Translations under genes and position numbers: made by a program | Notes under the pieces: model-generated | What the model saw: only the letters and a program-made list of their open reading frames with translations | Database searches by the model: none | What the model was told of the DNA's origin: nothing | Shown: positions 54,824 to 64,000 of the stretch, one piece after another | How the letters are laid out: each line of letters starts with the position of its first letter | Position numbering within the stretch: the first letter of the stretch is position 1 | Assembly (NCBI RefSeq): GCF_009930815.1 | Contig: NZ_CP022222.1 | Location: 8,412,501 to 8,476,500, forward strand | Reading direction: 5' to 3' | Length of the DNA stretch: 64,000 nt | DNA from: Bradyrhizobium sp. CCBAU 051011 | GTDB lineage: Bacteria > Pseudomonadota > Alphaproteobacteria > Rhizobiales > Xanthobacteraceae

Positions 54824-56618
54824 CTAATGATAAAGCGCGCTTTCTTCAGAATGCGTGTGTTGCAACCGGGCCCCAGGAAGCCACACGTTGTGTAACTCGG
54901 TCCCGTTGTCGGCCTCTTCGAGACAACAAATCAAAGGGCCACGCTGGATAGCCACCTTGCACGCTAAATTGCGAAGTTGCGGATGGCCGTATATGCGGCG
55001 TACTTCCCTCGGCAGCGATAGTTTGACCCGATCTCCCTGCCGCCACGTGCGGTGAATATGCAAATAGCCCTTGCGCGACTCGCAATTGACAGGTTCGCCG
55101 TTCAGGGTCGTCTCCGGCGCTGCACCATTCCGGCAGGCGCAGGGCGAGCGTGTGGACGATTGGCTGTGTAGATTCCACACCGATTTCCACCTCGTCTCTC
55201 CAAGGATAGTTGCCGCTCATGAGCAACTGCAGCGTATGCCCGCCGACCGATACCGCCACTCTGTTGCCAATATAGAGATTGATATAGAGCGCGTCGGAGC
55301 ATGGCGCATAGATGTAATGACCAATTGATGTGAAAATGCGTGCGATGTTCGGCGGACATCAGGCGCAGCCAAACCAGCGTTGCCGCACCGCCGTGACATG
55401 ACTGTAGATGCCATCTGACCGCAGCGGTTTGGGATGAACATCGAGCGGGTTAATATAGAAATCGGGTTAACATAGAAATAGTGCGCTCATCGAAAGCGAT
55501 GCTGCCCAGGACCGTATTGTATAAGGCGCGCTCCATCACGTCGGCATAGCGACTGTCCACTTCCATCGCCAGCATACGGCTCGCGAACATCATCAGGCCA
55601 ATCGACCCGCAACTTTCCGCGTACGCTGTATTGATCGGCAGATCGTAATCACTGCTGAACGCTTCGCCGAAGCTTTGCGAGCCGATACCGCCGGTGACAT
55701 AGATCTGGCGCTGCACCATGTTTTGCCATACCGCAGGCAAGCCTGGCGTTGCTGCTGGTTCTGGCGCAGACGCGCCAAATGAGCGACCGCAGTCATGAGG
55801 TATACAAACCGTACCGCATGACCGGTTGCGGTCCGCTGTTCCGAACTGGCAGGTGCGCCTGGCTATAGGCTTTATTTTCTACCAAACAGGGCCTGCCAGA
55901 TGGTCTGACGTGGCAAGATGGCCGGCGTTTCTCGTATTCTATGTCATCGAAGTGCGGCTCTGTGCCGCGTTGCTCCACGAATAATTGGCTGGCGTCAGAT
56001 ATCGCTGCTCCTGCGTCACTTCGTAGAGGCGCGTCAGTGCAAGTTCAATTTCTGGATGGCCATCATAGCCGTGTAACTGACCGCGGTCTGGGCCGAAAAC
56101 TGTGTCGAGGTGTTCAGCAACCTTGCAAACGAATCCAGCAGGCGTCGTTTGCCAGTAGCCAGAAAGAAAGCGATACCCGCTTCATCAAGTGCCCGGCACA
56201 ATAAAGCTCATGGCATTCGGCTAGGTTGCTCCAGCGGTCCTGAGGCGCCTTCGCATGAAATAGGTGTTGAGATAGCCATCGCCGCATTGGGCGGCCGCAA
56301 TCAATTCAATCAGCTCATCGGCGGCTTTCTCCAGGTCCGGATTGGGTATCTGGCACAGCGACTAAGCAACCGCTTCTAGCCATTTTGCCACATCACTGTC
56401 CTGAAAAACCGGGCCGTAGAACTCTCCCTTCGCACGTCCGGCGGCAATACGGAAGTTCTCTACCGCGTGGATCGGTGTCGTTTCGGGATGGCGGTCGTTC
56501 AGCGCGTCACATTGATAGGGAATCGCCACTTCCCTCACTAAGTGCTGGCATTTCCCAATCAGCGGATCCGAGACTTGTAGGTGTGAAGATTGACTTCGGC
56601 GACATCGCGCTGATTCAT
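54824..56618 (-). pseudogene. Decayed GH127 (beta-L-arabinofuranosidase) gene
   Basis: From ATG 56618 (AGGAGA upstream) the minus strand encodes, in several frames, EFYGPVFQDSDVAKWLEAVA, LEKAADELIELIAAAQCGDG, CHELYCAGHL, IYVTGGIGSQSFGEAFSSDY, YAESCGSIGLMMFASRMLAM, RYADVMERALYNTVLGSIAF and a C-terminal GNYPWRDEVEIGVE part. These are the landmarks of glycoside hydrolase family 127 (DUF1680). The intact enzyme would be about 600-650 residues and trim arabinose from plant polymers. Numerous stops and frameshifts; clearly dead. Confidence 0.85.
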
Positions 56619-56853
56619 CTTGTTTCTCCTTTGTGGGGCGAACGGGCGCCTAGCTCAGCCAAGCCGGCTCGCCATGATCGTTGTTGAGGTTGCAGCCTCG
56701 AAATTGGCGGCTGCGCAACCAAATGGCTGCCCCCTGCCGCTGGACGGCGTAGGCCTCAGAAAGGGCTGGTCAAGCTGAGCTTCTTTCCAATCGCCTACCG
56801 CTGAAATGTTATGCAACAATCGCGCCGGAGGTTGTCGGATAACAAACGCCGGC

Positions 56854-58950
56854 CTAAGCCTCGCCGTCAAGCCAGCCGATCTTGCACTTCAGGAATCGAA
56901 AGCCCAGCACCTCGAAGCCGGCGCGCTCCCTGTTGTCCCGGCCGTAACCATGGCCGCCAGCCGCCGGCTCGTAGAAATAGGCCTCGTAGCCCATCGCCTG
57001 GAGTTTCGCGGCCATTTTTCGCGCGTGTCCGGGATGAACACGATCGTCCCGCCGCGTAGTGGCAATCAGGATCGGCGGGTATTTTTGGCCGCGCTTGGCG
57101 GCATGATACGCGGAATAGGTCTTGAGCCACTCCCAGTCGTCGAGCTTGTCAGGGTCCCCATATTCTGCAATCCAGCTTGCTCCTGCCAGAAGCTTGGTGT
57201 AGCGGCGCATGTCGATCAGCGGGATCGTGCAGAACAGCGCGCCGAAGCGTTCCGGATAGCGCGTCAGCATATTGGTGATGAGGATGCCGCCGTTCGATCC
57301 TCCCTGGGCTGCGATCCGCTTCGGCACCGTCACCCCACGACGCACGAGATCGGCGGCAACGGCAGCGAAGTCGTCGTGCGACAATTTCTTACCACCGAGC
57401 CGGCCGGCATCGTGCCAGCGCGTACCGAACTCGCCGCCGCCGCGTAAATTCGCCTGCACCGTGGTGCCGCCGCGCTCGAGCCAAAGCTTGCCAAGCGCTG
57501 AATTGTAGTACGGCCTCACGGAGATCCCAAAGCCGCCGTAGCCGCTCATATAGACGGGCGCATCGCCCGTCTCGTCGGCCGGACCGGTCTGTACATAGGG
57601 GATGCGCTCTCCATCAATCGAAATGGCCTCGTGTTGGGTGACCACCAGCCCATCCGCGCTAAAGGTCTTGGGCGCCTGCTTGAGCACGGTCGGACTGGCG
57701 ACGTTATTCTCGATCAGCATAAGCGAAGCTGGCGTGAGCGGATCCTGGCTCCCGGCGAGCAGGTCGCCATTGTCTTCTGATGGATCGCAATCAAGGGGCC
57801 GGAGGTCGACGACCCCGCTGTCGGGAAGCCCGCGCAGCTGCGCGCGGCTCCAACCCTTGTCGGATGGCGTGCAGATCTCGAAGAACGGCCGCAGTTCGTT
57901 GAGAATGGAAAGCACAAGCTTGCCGGCACTCCAAAAGAAACCCTGCAGAGCGCGGCGGGGGCCTGGTTCGAAAAGAACCTCGAACTGACGGTTGCCTTCA
58001 AGGAATGCCGCCAACGAGATGACGAGCACCGTATCGGCGACATAGGTCCGCCCCGCCACAGACCAGGACTCGCGCGGCTTGATGGCAAGCCAATCGCGAT
58101 GGGGGAGCATCCAGATGTTGCTTGGCAGATTGATTTTGGTCTTGGGACCGGATTCGTCACCGAGCCAGATGGCAAAATTGAAGGCGTCCACCCCATCGAC
58201 GAACCACATTCTCGGCGGCGCAACGGTGTGGTCAACATTGCAACCGACTCCGACATGATCGGCTGCGATTTTAAAGATCGCTGGCGCTTGATCCGCCTTC
58301 GTACCGCGCCGCCACAGTCTCACCGTGCGCGCATAGCCGGAGGTCGTCGCCATGCGCTGCCCATGCGAGCTCGACAGCGCCAGCGTATCGGGATCGAGCC
58401 ATTCGACCGCTCCCTTGGCTTCCGGCAAGACGAAGCCATCACTGACAAACGCCTTCGCGTCTGTATCGAACTCACGCAAGGTGACGGCATCGCTGCCGCC
58501 GCGCGACAGACTCAAAATCGTCCGTCTATGATCCCCGGCCAGTGAGGCCGTCCCGTTCAGAAGCCAGTCTTGGCCTTCGCTGTTAGCGAGCTGATCGATG
58601 TCGAGCAGAACTTCCCACGACGGCTTCGGCGTACGAAATTCTTCCAGAGTAGTTCGTCGCCAAAGGCCGCGTGGATTATTGGCATCCTTCCAGAGATTGT
58701 AGAGATAGTCGCCGCACCGGCTGACACAGGGGATATTGTCCGGTCGGTCATAAATCGAGGTCAGCGCATCGCGATCCCGCTCGAATGCGGCGCCGCCTAA
58801 CACCTGCAGAGTATTGCTATTCTGCCGCTCGACAAATTTCAGCGCCCGTGCGCCTTCGATCTGTTCCAACCACAGATAGGGATCATCGTCTGGAGCGGAA
58901 AGCGTGGGCTTTCCAACCCGCGACTTTGTCGTCGCTCTTGCTTTGACCAA
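56854..58950 (-). CDS. Prolyl oligopeptidase family (S9A) peptidase
   Basis: A 698-residue S9A serine peptidase: N-terminal DDDPYLWLEQIEGARALKFV, beta-propeller region to about residue 420, then the alpha/beta hydrolase domain with the nucleophile in GGSNGG (S552), the acid in RRDDRVHPGHARK (about 635) and the base in GGHGYG (H667). No signal peptide, so cytoplasmic. Cleaves peptides after proline or related residues. The gene stands alone; large antisense frames are shadows. Frame complete. Confidence 0.93.
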   Translation of the reverse strand: MVKARATTKSRVGKPTLSAPDDDPYLWLEQIEGARALKFVERQNSNTLQVLGGAAFERDRDALTSIYDRPDNIPCVSRCGDYLYNLWKDANNPRGLWRRTTLEEFRTPKPSWEVLLDIDQLANSEGQDWLLNGTASLAGDHRRTILSLSRGGSDAVTLREFDTDAKAFVSDGFVLPEAKGAVEWLDPDTLALSSSHGQRMATTSGYARTVRLWRRGTKADQAPAIFKIAADHVGVGCNVDHTVAPPRMWFVDGVDAFNFAIWLGDESGPKTKINLPSNIWMLPHRDWLAIKPRESWSVAGRTYVADTVLVISLAAFLEGNRQFEVLFEPGPRRALQGFFWSAGKLVLSILNELRPFFEICTPSDKGWSRAQLRGLPDSGVVDLRPLDCDPSEDNGDLLAGSQDPLTPASLMLIENNVASPTVLKQAPKTFSADGLVVTQHEAISIDGERIPYVQTGPADETGDAPVYMSGYGGFGISVRPYYNSALGKLWLERGGTTVQANLRGGGEFGTRWHDAGRLGGKKLSHDDFAAVAADLVRRGVTVPKRIAAQGGSNGGILITNMLTRYPERFGALFCTIPLIDMRRYTKLLAGASWIAEYGDPDKLDDWEWLKTYSAYHAAKRGQKYPPILIATTRRDDRVHPGHARKMAAKLQAMGYEAYFYEPAAGGHGYGRDNRERAGFEVLGFRFLKCKIGWLDGEA

Positions 58951-59709
58951 ACTTCACTCCATCCCTGGCAATGACGCGCAATCCTGAAAAGGCGTTGCAT
59001 TAAAGCTTTTAGTATGTTGCATCCAACCTCCTTGATTCGGTCGCCGCGCGGGTTCCTTGATGCTGTTGCCATGTGTCCGCCAGTTCCATCAATTGCTGAA
59101 TTTGGTAGTTGATTGGGCGCGCTCTGACGCATCTGGCCAATCCTCCACACTTCCAACTGAAGCCGCTGGTGGCAACTTTCATCTTCCATGCGAGCTTGGC
59201 GTTCCTTGCCGAGCAAGACGGCATTGCCGAGCGGCCTAAGCGACACCGTAGACGATAACGCTGCTGCAAAGCGCCGCTGCGGACCGATTCAGACGCCAAA
59301 TGCTGTCAGCTTCGGGCTGCCCGCGCATCTGCCTCCGAGCAAAACCATCGTTCGCCTGAGAGCCAGATAATCCGAGTTTGAGTATCATACTCCTGCCCCG
59401 ATGAGTGATAGATGCGCTCGCCCGTGCTCTTGCTGATATTGCCCTTTATCGGACACCCGACGAGGATGGGCCCCACACTCCGTCACGGCGATAATGCTGC
59501 CAAAGATTGCCAATCCGATTGCTGTGGGGACGATAGCTCGGGACTTTGGACGTCGGCGCGCATCTTGCCCCGGCCGAGATGCGTTCTATCGAACTCCTAT
59601 CGAGGTCGCCCCGGCACGCATGGGCACACGTGTGTTTGGCTATCGTACAATCGTTCAAAAACCGTGCAGCATTGGCGATCGGAAAATGCGTGGCTTGTCA
59701 AAGTTGTTC
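58951..59709. other. Gene-poor stretch
   Basis: Short frames only; the 3' part merges into the cyclase/TPR remnant that follows. Confidence 0.35.
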
Positions 59710-60051
59710 GTAGGTCGCGGGTTAGAAACCGAAGCTCAGATCCAGGAAGCAATTCGGCTTTCCCCACGCGACAACAGAACCTATCGGTGGATGTCGAATA
59801 TCGGACTAGCAAAGCAGCTTCTTGGCGCGGATAATGAAGCAATCCTTTTGTTTCACCGGTGCATTGAGGCAAACCGCAGCTACGCCATCGGACACTTTAT
59901 GTCGGCTGCTTCACTCGTCGCTATAGGTTCTCTGGAGCAAGCGAGGGCTGCCACGCGTGCAGGAGTGGCGGTAGATCCAACTTTTATCGTCTCTCGGTCG
60001 CGGAGATGCAAACGATCGGTCTACGAGCGCAGCATTTTCAATGAAAAATGA
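59710..60051 (+). pseudogene. C-terminal TPR remnant of an adenylate-cyclase-type protein
   Basis: IQEAIRLSPRDNRTYRWMSN, GLAKQLLGADNEAILLFHRC and ANRSYAIGHFMSAASLVAIG...ARAATRAGVAVDPTFIVSR follow the TPR end of rhizobial class III adenylate cyclase/TPR proteins. The cyclase domain is absent and the upstream frame (from 59494) is not protein-like, so only the tail survives. Confidence 0.65.
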
Positions 60052-60168
60052 GTTCTGCATAGCGGCGCGAAGACCAAACCCTCATTTTCGACGAAAGCTA
60101 TCCGCTCATTCAGATCGGGCGCAGAAAAACCTCATCTTCATGGTCTGACGGCCAAAGCGCATCACAGC

Positions 60169-61410
60169 CTAAGCTTTAATCCGCACAGGAAGAGCGGAAT
60201 AACCGTGCACAAAGTTAGACGCAATTCGATCGGGTTCGCCGACAACCTCGACTTCGAGCCGCGCGTTCAAGACTTCTTCCCAGAGGATTTTCAGCTGCAG
60301 TTCGGCAAGATGTCGACCAAGGCAGCGATGGATGCCGAATCCGAACGAGAGATGCTGCCGGACGTTCTTGCGGTCGATCAGAAATCTGTCGGCGTTCTCG
60401 ATGGCCTCTTCGTCGCGGTTACCAGAGATGTACCACATGACGACCTTGTCGCCCTTCCTGATTTGTTTCCCACCTACGACTATATCGGTCGCGGCGTTGC
60501 GGCGCATATGTGCGATGGGAGTCTGATACCGAATAATTTCGGACACCGCGCTCGATACCAGCTCAGGATTATCGCGTAGTTTGCGCAGTTCGGAGGGGTG
60601 CTGGTTCATGAACAGGAGGCCCCCGGTAATCGAATTACGCGTGGTGTCATTTCCCCCAACGATCAGCAGAATCAGATTCCCGAGAAACTCGCCCGGCTCC
60701 ATGTGTCGAGTTGCAGGCGAGTGCGCCATCATGGAAATCAGGTCCATGCGTGGCTCGGCATTGATGCGCTCGTTCCAAAGCCGCGTGAAATACTCCAGGC
60801 ACTCGGACAAGATCGTGCTTCGCTTATCCCAGCTGTCGATCGCGTGGCCCGTTTTCGGGATTGCAACAGCTACGTCTGACCAATAGGTCAAGAGCCGCCG
60901 ATCCTCGAATGGAAAGTCGAAGAGCGTGGCCAGCATCTGCGTTGTCAACTCGATGGAGACCATGTCGACCCAATTGAAGTCATGATTGCGCGGCAGGCTG
61001 CCCAGAATCGTCTTGACCCGTCGGCGGATCAAGCTTTCGAGCTTAATCAGGTTTTCCGGTGCGACGATCGGGCTTACAGTATGGCGCTGCTCGCCATGTT
61101 TGGGAGGACCCATCTTGATGAAACTCTGAGTCCAGTGCTTGTCAGGCACGTCGACAATAGCGACACCCTGCTCCGACGAGAACGCTTTGTGATTTGTATC
61201 TACCGCTACGATATCTCGGTATTTCGTTACGGACCAATATGGACCATAAGGGCTGGCTTGACAGTAGTGAACGGGATCTTCCATTCGCAACCGCTCGAAG
61301 TAGCCCCATATGCTATCATCCTGAAAGCGCTTGGCTTCGCTTACATCCAGATTGCTCAGCGAGATCTCACACACATCATCGGTTCTCAAGTCCGCCAATC
61401 GCGCTTTCAT
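60169..61410 (-). CDS. Cytochrome P450, BJ-4/CYP127-like
   Basis: A 413-residue soluble P450. I-helix GGNDTTRNSI (acid/threonine pair for O2 activation), K-helix EIIRYQTP (ExxR), and heme-binding loop FGFGIHRCLGRHLA with C363 as heme ligand. No membrane anchor, as in bacterial P450s. The overall sequence is like the rhizobial BJ-4 (CYP127) type found on symbiotic DNA of Bradyrhizobium and strain NGR234. Not in the gibberellin operon, whose other genes are absent here. Substrate and redox partner unknown; no ferredoxin gene is next to it. Confidence 0.88.
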   Translation of the reverse strand: MKARLADLRTDDVCEISLSNLDVSEAKRFQDDSIWGYFERLRMEDPVHYCQASPYGPYWSVTKYRDIVAVDTNHKAFSSEQGVAIVDVPDKHWTQSFIKMGPPKHGEQRHTVSPIVAPENLIKLESLIRRRVKTILGSLPRNHDFNWVDMVSIELTTQMLATLFDFPFEDRRLLTYWSDVAVAIPKTGHAIDSWDKRSTILSECLEYFTRLWNERINAEPRMDLISMMAHSPATRHMEPGEFLGNLILLIVGGNDTTRNSITGGLLFMNQHPSELRKLRDNPELVSSAVSEIIRYQTPIAHMRRNAATDIVVGGKQIRKGDKVVMWYISGNRDEEAIENADRFLIDRKNVRQHLSFGFGIHRCLGRHLAELQLKILWEEVLNARLEVEVVGEPDRIASNFVHGYSALPVRIKA

Positions 61411-62781
61411 GACCAGATTGTTGTCTCTTGAGATATACGGATCTGGTCGCGATTCATGGTTCGAGCTGCCGTGTGGGTTGCGCGGGTCGTTGCTCGAACA
61501 GAGTATCTCAAAGTGCAGGCAGCCTCCCCTACCACATCCAATAGTAAGGATCGCATTGACTTTGCAAATCGATCTGCTCCAGTGGATGGATGAGAGCTGG
61601 CACTGCTACCCAGGCATCGCGCAATGGCAGGTGTATCGCCGCTGCGTTGTCAACGAGACCTAATGTAACCGCAGCTTCCAACTTCTTTGAAATGACCAAA
61701 CGTGGCGTCTTTGGCTCCTCACAGCAGGCCGCACGATCGTGCAGTGACAACCACCAAAAGCCTCGTCGTCTTCGACGCGTGCGGTTGCGCCGTTCCGTCG
61801 ACAAACACCAACTTGTTCTTCCAACACAGCAACAAGCCTGCGACCATCCATCATCCTGACTAGCCAGTTGAATTTAGGCGCGGCAGGACGCCTCCGCGGA
61901 CGATCGGCACGACGGCTGCAACGCTCGATCACCTACTCCATCGCCTCCATATGGTCCGGACCGTTCGCGACGGCTATCGCCTGCGCGACCAAACAAGAAC
62001 ACTCCACCGCCGCGATCGGGAGAGAACAGAATGTCGCGTTTGGGGGGCCAAATGCTGTTCCGCGTCGCCAGATTCCGGAACCATCTCCGCAGGTCCTTCT
62101 AGCGCTAGGCAACCGAGCGCAGCTATCTCATCCGGCAGGAAAGAAACAAGGCAGCGCCGCCACGTTTACGCTCGAACATCTCAGTCCGCAGAGGAGAACA
62201 CGCTCTAGAGAACTCGGGCATATCAGGATGGCTATCAACCTTTGTCGTCGCTCTAAGAGATGTTCTCATTTGTAAGCCGAGCACCAACCGAGGCGTACGG
62301 GGCCAGCTTGTTCGATGCTCTACGCAAGCAGCATTGCGGGCGCGGGGCGACAAGTGTCGCTCACGTCGCGTAGGCATTTACTACCAATAAACCTCCGTAT
62401 AATTTTCCCAACCTTTTTATGCCGGCCCGTTCATCTTCGTACAGTTGAGCCAATCCTCGACTTGGCCTTAGCTTTGCGAGCAAGCGAAAGCGGCTGATCC
62501 TGGCAGCTCAAGAACTCGAGCACACCGTCATTATTGGTCTTGTTGAGGAGGGAATGCCCTCGGCTGGATCGGTCTATGGCGCCAGCTCCCAGTCGTAACA
62601 CCAAAGCGGGGATGGACGGAGACGCGGTGCAAGATACCCCTGACTAGCACCGATATGCAGCAAAGCGGCTTCCGGTCGTGCGGTCCTGCTTGCTGCTGCG
62701 GCAGGATTATCGGACCCCAAGCGGAAGCGCTGCGCCAAACGGCATCTAACGAACAACGATTCTGTATCAAAGAAGAACCAT
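61411..62781. other. Gene-poor stretch before nodPQ
   Basis: About 1.4 kb of short frames on both strands. Protein-like bits occur (for example RLILAAQELEHTVIIGLVEE near 62490 plus and PRLVISKKLEAAVTLGLVDN near 61690 minus), suggesting gene debris. No nod box was found upstream of the next gene. Confidence 0.4.
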
Positions 62782-63681
62782 ATGCTGCCGAAACATCTGT
62801 GTCGCCTCGAGGCTGAGTCGATCGAGATCATGCGTGAGGTAGTCGCCGGGTTCAAGAATCCGGTTATGCTCTACTCGATCGGTAAAGACTCGAGTGTCAT
62901 GCTGCACGTCGCAATCAAGGCGTTCTATCCCGCGAAGTTGCCGTTTCCCCTCCTTCACGTCGATACGACCTGGAAATTCCGCGAGATGATCACTTTCCGG
63001 AATGAGACGGCCAAGCGGCTAGGCGTCGAACTCATCGTCCATGTGAACAAGGAGGGCCTTGAGCGCGGGATTAACCCAATCGATTCCGGCTCAGCTCTTC
63101 ATACTCGGGTGATGAAAACCGATGCCCTGAAGCAGGCGCTCGATCTCTATCAGTTCGATGCTGCGTTTGGTGGAGCGCGACGTGACGAGGAAAAGAGCCG
63201 CGCGAAAGAACGGATCTTCTCCTTCCGTTCAGCCGGGCACGTGTGGGATCCCCGCAACCAGCGGCCGGAGCTCTGGAACCTCTTCAACACCCAACTCCTC
63301 CAGGGCGAAACCATGCGTGTATTCGCAATGTCGAACTGGACCGAGCTCGACATCTGGGAATACATCATGCTCGAGAAGATCCCGGTCGTCCCGCTCTACT
63401 TCGCAAAGCCAAGACCCGTGGTGCGGCGAAGCGGCGCAACGATCATGGTCGACGACAAACGATTGCGTCTTCAATCCAACGAGACGCCGGAGATGCGCAT
63501 GATCCGTTTTCGCACGCTGGGATGCTATCCGCTGAGCGGGGCCATCGACTCCGACGCGACCACAATTGAGGACATTGTCGCGGAAATGCACACTGCGACC
63601 GTATCTGAGCGCCAGGGACGCTTGATCGATACCGATGAAGCCGCTTCGATGGAGAAGAAGAAGTGGGAAGGTTACTTTTGA
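62782..63681 (+). CDS. nodP: Sulfate adenylyltransferase small subunit (CysD/NodP)
   Basis: A 299-residue CysD/NodP: the ATP pyrophosphatase P-loop [14 protein letters not shown] near residue 30, [36 protein letters not shown] and [12 protein letters not shown]. With CysN/NodQ it makes adenosine 5'-phosphosulfate; in rhizobia NodPQ supply activated sulfate for Nod factor or other sulfation. The sequence alone cannot separate the housekeeping and symbiotic versions; the island setting favours nodP. The stop overlaps the next start (TGATG). Confidence 0.88.
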   Translation: MLPKHLCRLEAESIEIMREVVAGFKNPVMLYSIGKDSSVMLHVAIKAFYPAKLPFPLLHVDTTWKFREMITFRNETAKRLGVELIVHVNKEGLERGINPIDSGSALHTRVMKTDALKQALDLYQFDAAFGGARRDEEKSRAKERIFSFRSAGHVWDPRNQRPELWNLFNTQLLQGETMRVFAMSNWTELDIWEYIMLEKIPVVPLYFAKPRPVVRRSGATIMVDDKRLRLQSNETPEMRMIRFRTLGCYPLSGAIDSDATTIEDIVAEMHTATVSERQGRLIDTDEAASMEKKKWEGYF

Positions 63682-64000
63682 TGCCTTCCAAGGCAACAAT
63701 CGACCGTGTCCAGGCCGGCAAGGACCAGCTGCGGTTCATCACCTGTGGTTCGGTAGACGACGGAAAGTCGACGCTGATCGGACGGCTATTGCATGATAGC
63801 AAGGTGATTTACGAGGATCAGCTCGCTGCGCTGGCACGCGACAGCGCCAAGCACGGCACCACCGGCAATGATGTTGATTTTGCTCTGCTAGTTGACGGGC
63901 TTGAAGCTGAACGGGAACAAGGCATCACGATCGATGTGGCCTATCGCTTTTTTACCACCCTGCGCCGATCGTTCATGGTGGCAGACACGCCCGGCCACGA
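63681..64000 (+). CDS. nodQ: NodQ/CysNC sulfate adenylyltransferase large subunit, partial
   Basis: The first 106 codons of a CysN-type GTPase, cut by the window end. GTPase motifs are visible: P-loop [10 protein letters not shown] near residue 20, switch region [14 protein letters not shown] and the G3 motif ADTPGH. It regulates APS synthesis by NodP/CysD. Whether an APS kinase domain follows (NodQ/CysNC) cannot be seen. Start overlaps the nodP stop by one base. Confidence 0.88.
   Translation, partial: MPSKATIDRVQAGKDQLRFITCGSVDDGKSTLIGRLLHDSKVIYEDQLAALARDSAKHGTTGNDVDFALLVDGLEAEREQGITIDVAYRFFTTLRRSFMVADTPGH

Noticed and set aside
61411..62781. Nod box upstream of nodP
   Set aside because: No stretch with the conserved ATC-N9-GAT-type spacing could be found by eye.
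1..64000. CRISPR arrays and rRNA genes
   Set aside because: No regularly spaced repeats and no rRNA-like sequence were seen.

Overview
The window is a stretch of symbiosis island from a Bradyrhizobium-type rhizobium. The evidence is a nifDKENX operon without nifH next to it (the split arrangement known from Bradyrhizobium), a large nifB-led accessory operon, iscN/nifS/nifT, two type III effector genes with recognisable or candidate tts boxes (one is NopT), a BJ-4/CYP127-like cytochrome P450, nodPQ-like sulfate activation genes at the right edge, and many insertion sequences and broken genes.

Left edge (1-9 kb): a phasin-like gene, then an IS3-family element with an IS66-family element nested inside its orfA (target duplications visible for both), a poorly coding stretch, and copy 1 of an IS5-type element. 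Positions 9-14.6 kb: a [2Fe-2S] ferredoxin coupled to a frameshifted bolA, a candidate small RNA with three hairpins and a terminator, and a run of tRNA-like sequences all on the minus strand, interleaved with small plus-strand genes. Positions 13.6-20.6 kb: a minus-strand operon led by nifB from a sigma-54/NifA promoter: nifB, fdxN, an A-type-like gene, a frameshifted TPR gene, LRV protein, nifZ, nifZ-like, two hypotheticals, a DegT-type aminotransferase homologue lacking the usual lysine, a 57-residue protein and a Rieske protein. Positions 20.8-23.8 kb: a second minus-strand operon (iscN, nfu-type nifU, nifS, nifT, SIR2-like) with its own NifA/sigma-54 promoter, divergent from a conserved unknown gene; a second Rieske protein follows.

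Positions 25-36 kb are an accessory interval: decayed small genes, a small secreted Cys-rich peptide, hipBA with an operator palindrome plus a decayed hipA copy, nopT, a MocR-type regulator, a PaiB-like flavoprotein, a LysE exporter, and a secreted protein. Positions 36.8-44.7 kb hold nifD-nifK-nifE-nifN-nifX-DUF269-CCE_0567-fdxB, transcribed leftwards from an excellent sigma-54 promoter with a NifA site; NifE carries a BFD-like cysteine extension. A full malic enzyme (carbon supply in bacteroids) is divergent from it, followed by another NifA-type ferredoxin gene at 48.2 kb.

Right part (49-64 kb): IS remnants, IS5 copy 2 (same orientation, apparently identical to copy 1, exactly 44,440 bp apart, so the whole nif block lies between direct repeats), a new effector candidate with a textbook tts box, a decayed GH127 arabinofuranosidase gene, a prolyl oligopeptidase, a cyclase/TPR remnant, the P450, and cysD/nodP followed by the start of nodQ.

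Functionally the genes fit together as FeMo-cofactor synthesis (nifB, nifEN, nifX, iscN, nifS, nfu), nitrogenase core (nifDK), electron carriers (fdxN, fdxB, ferredoxins, Rieske proteins), carbon supply (malic enzyme) and host interaction (nopT, second effector, nodPQ, P450). All assignments are from reading the sequence; no database search was run.
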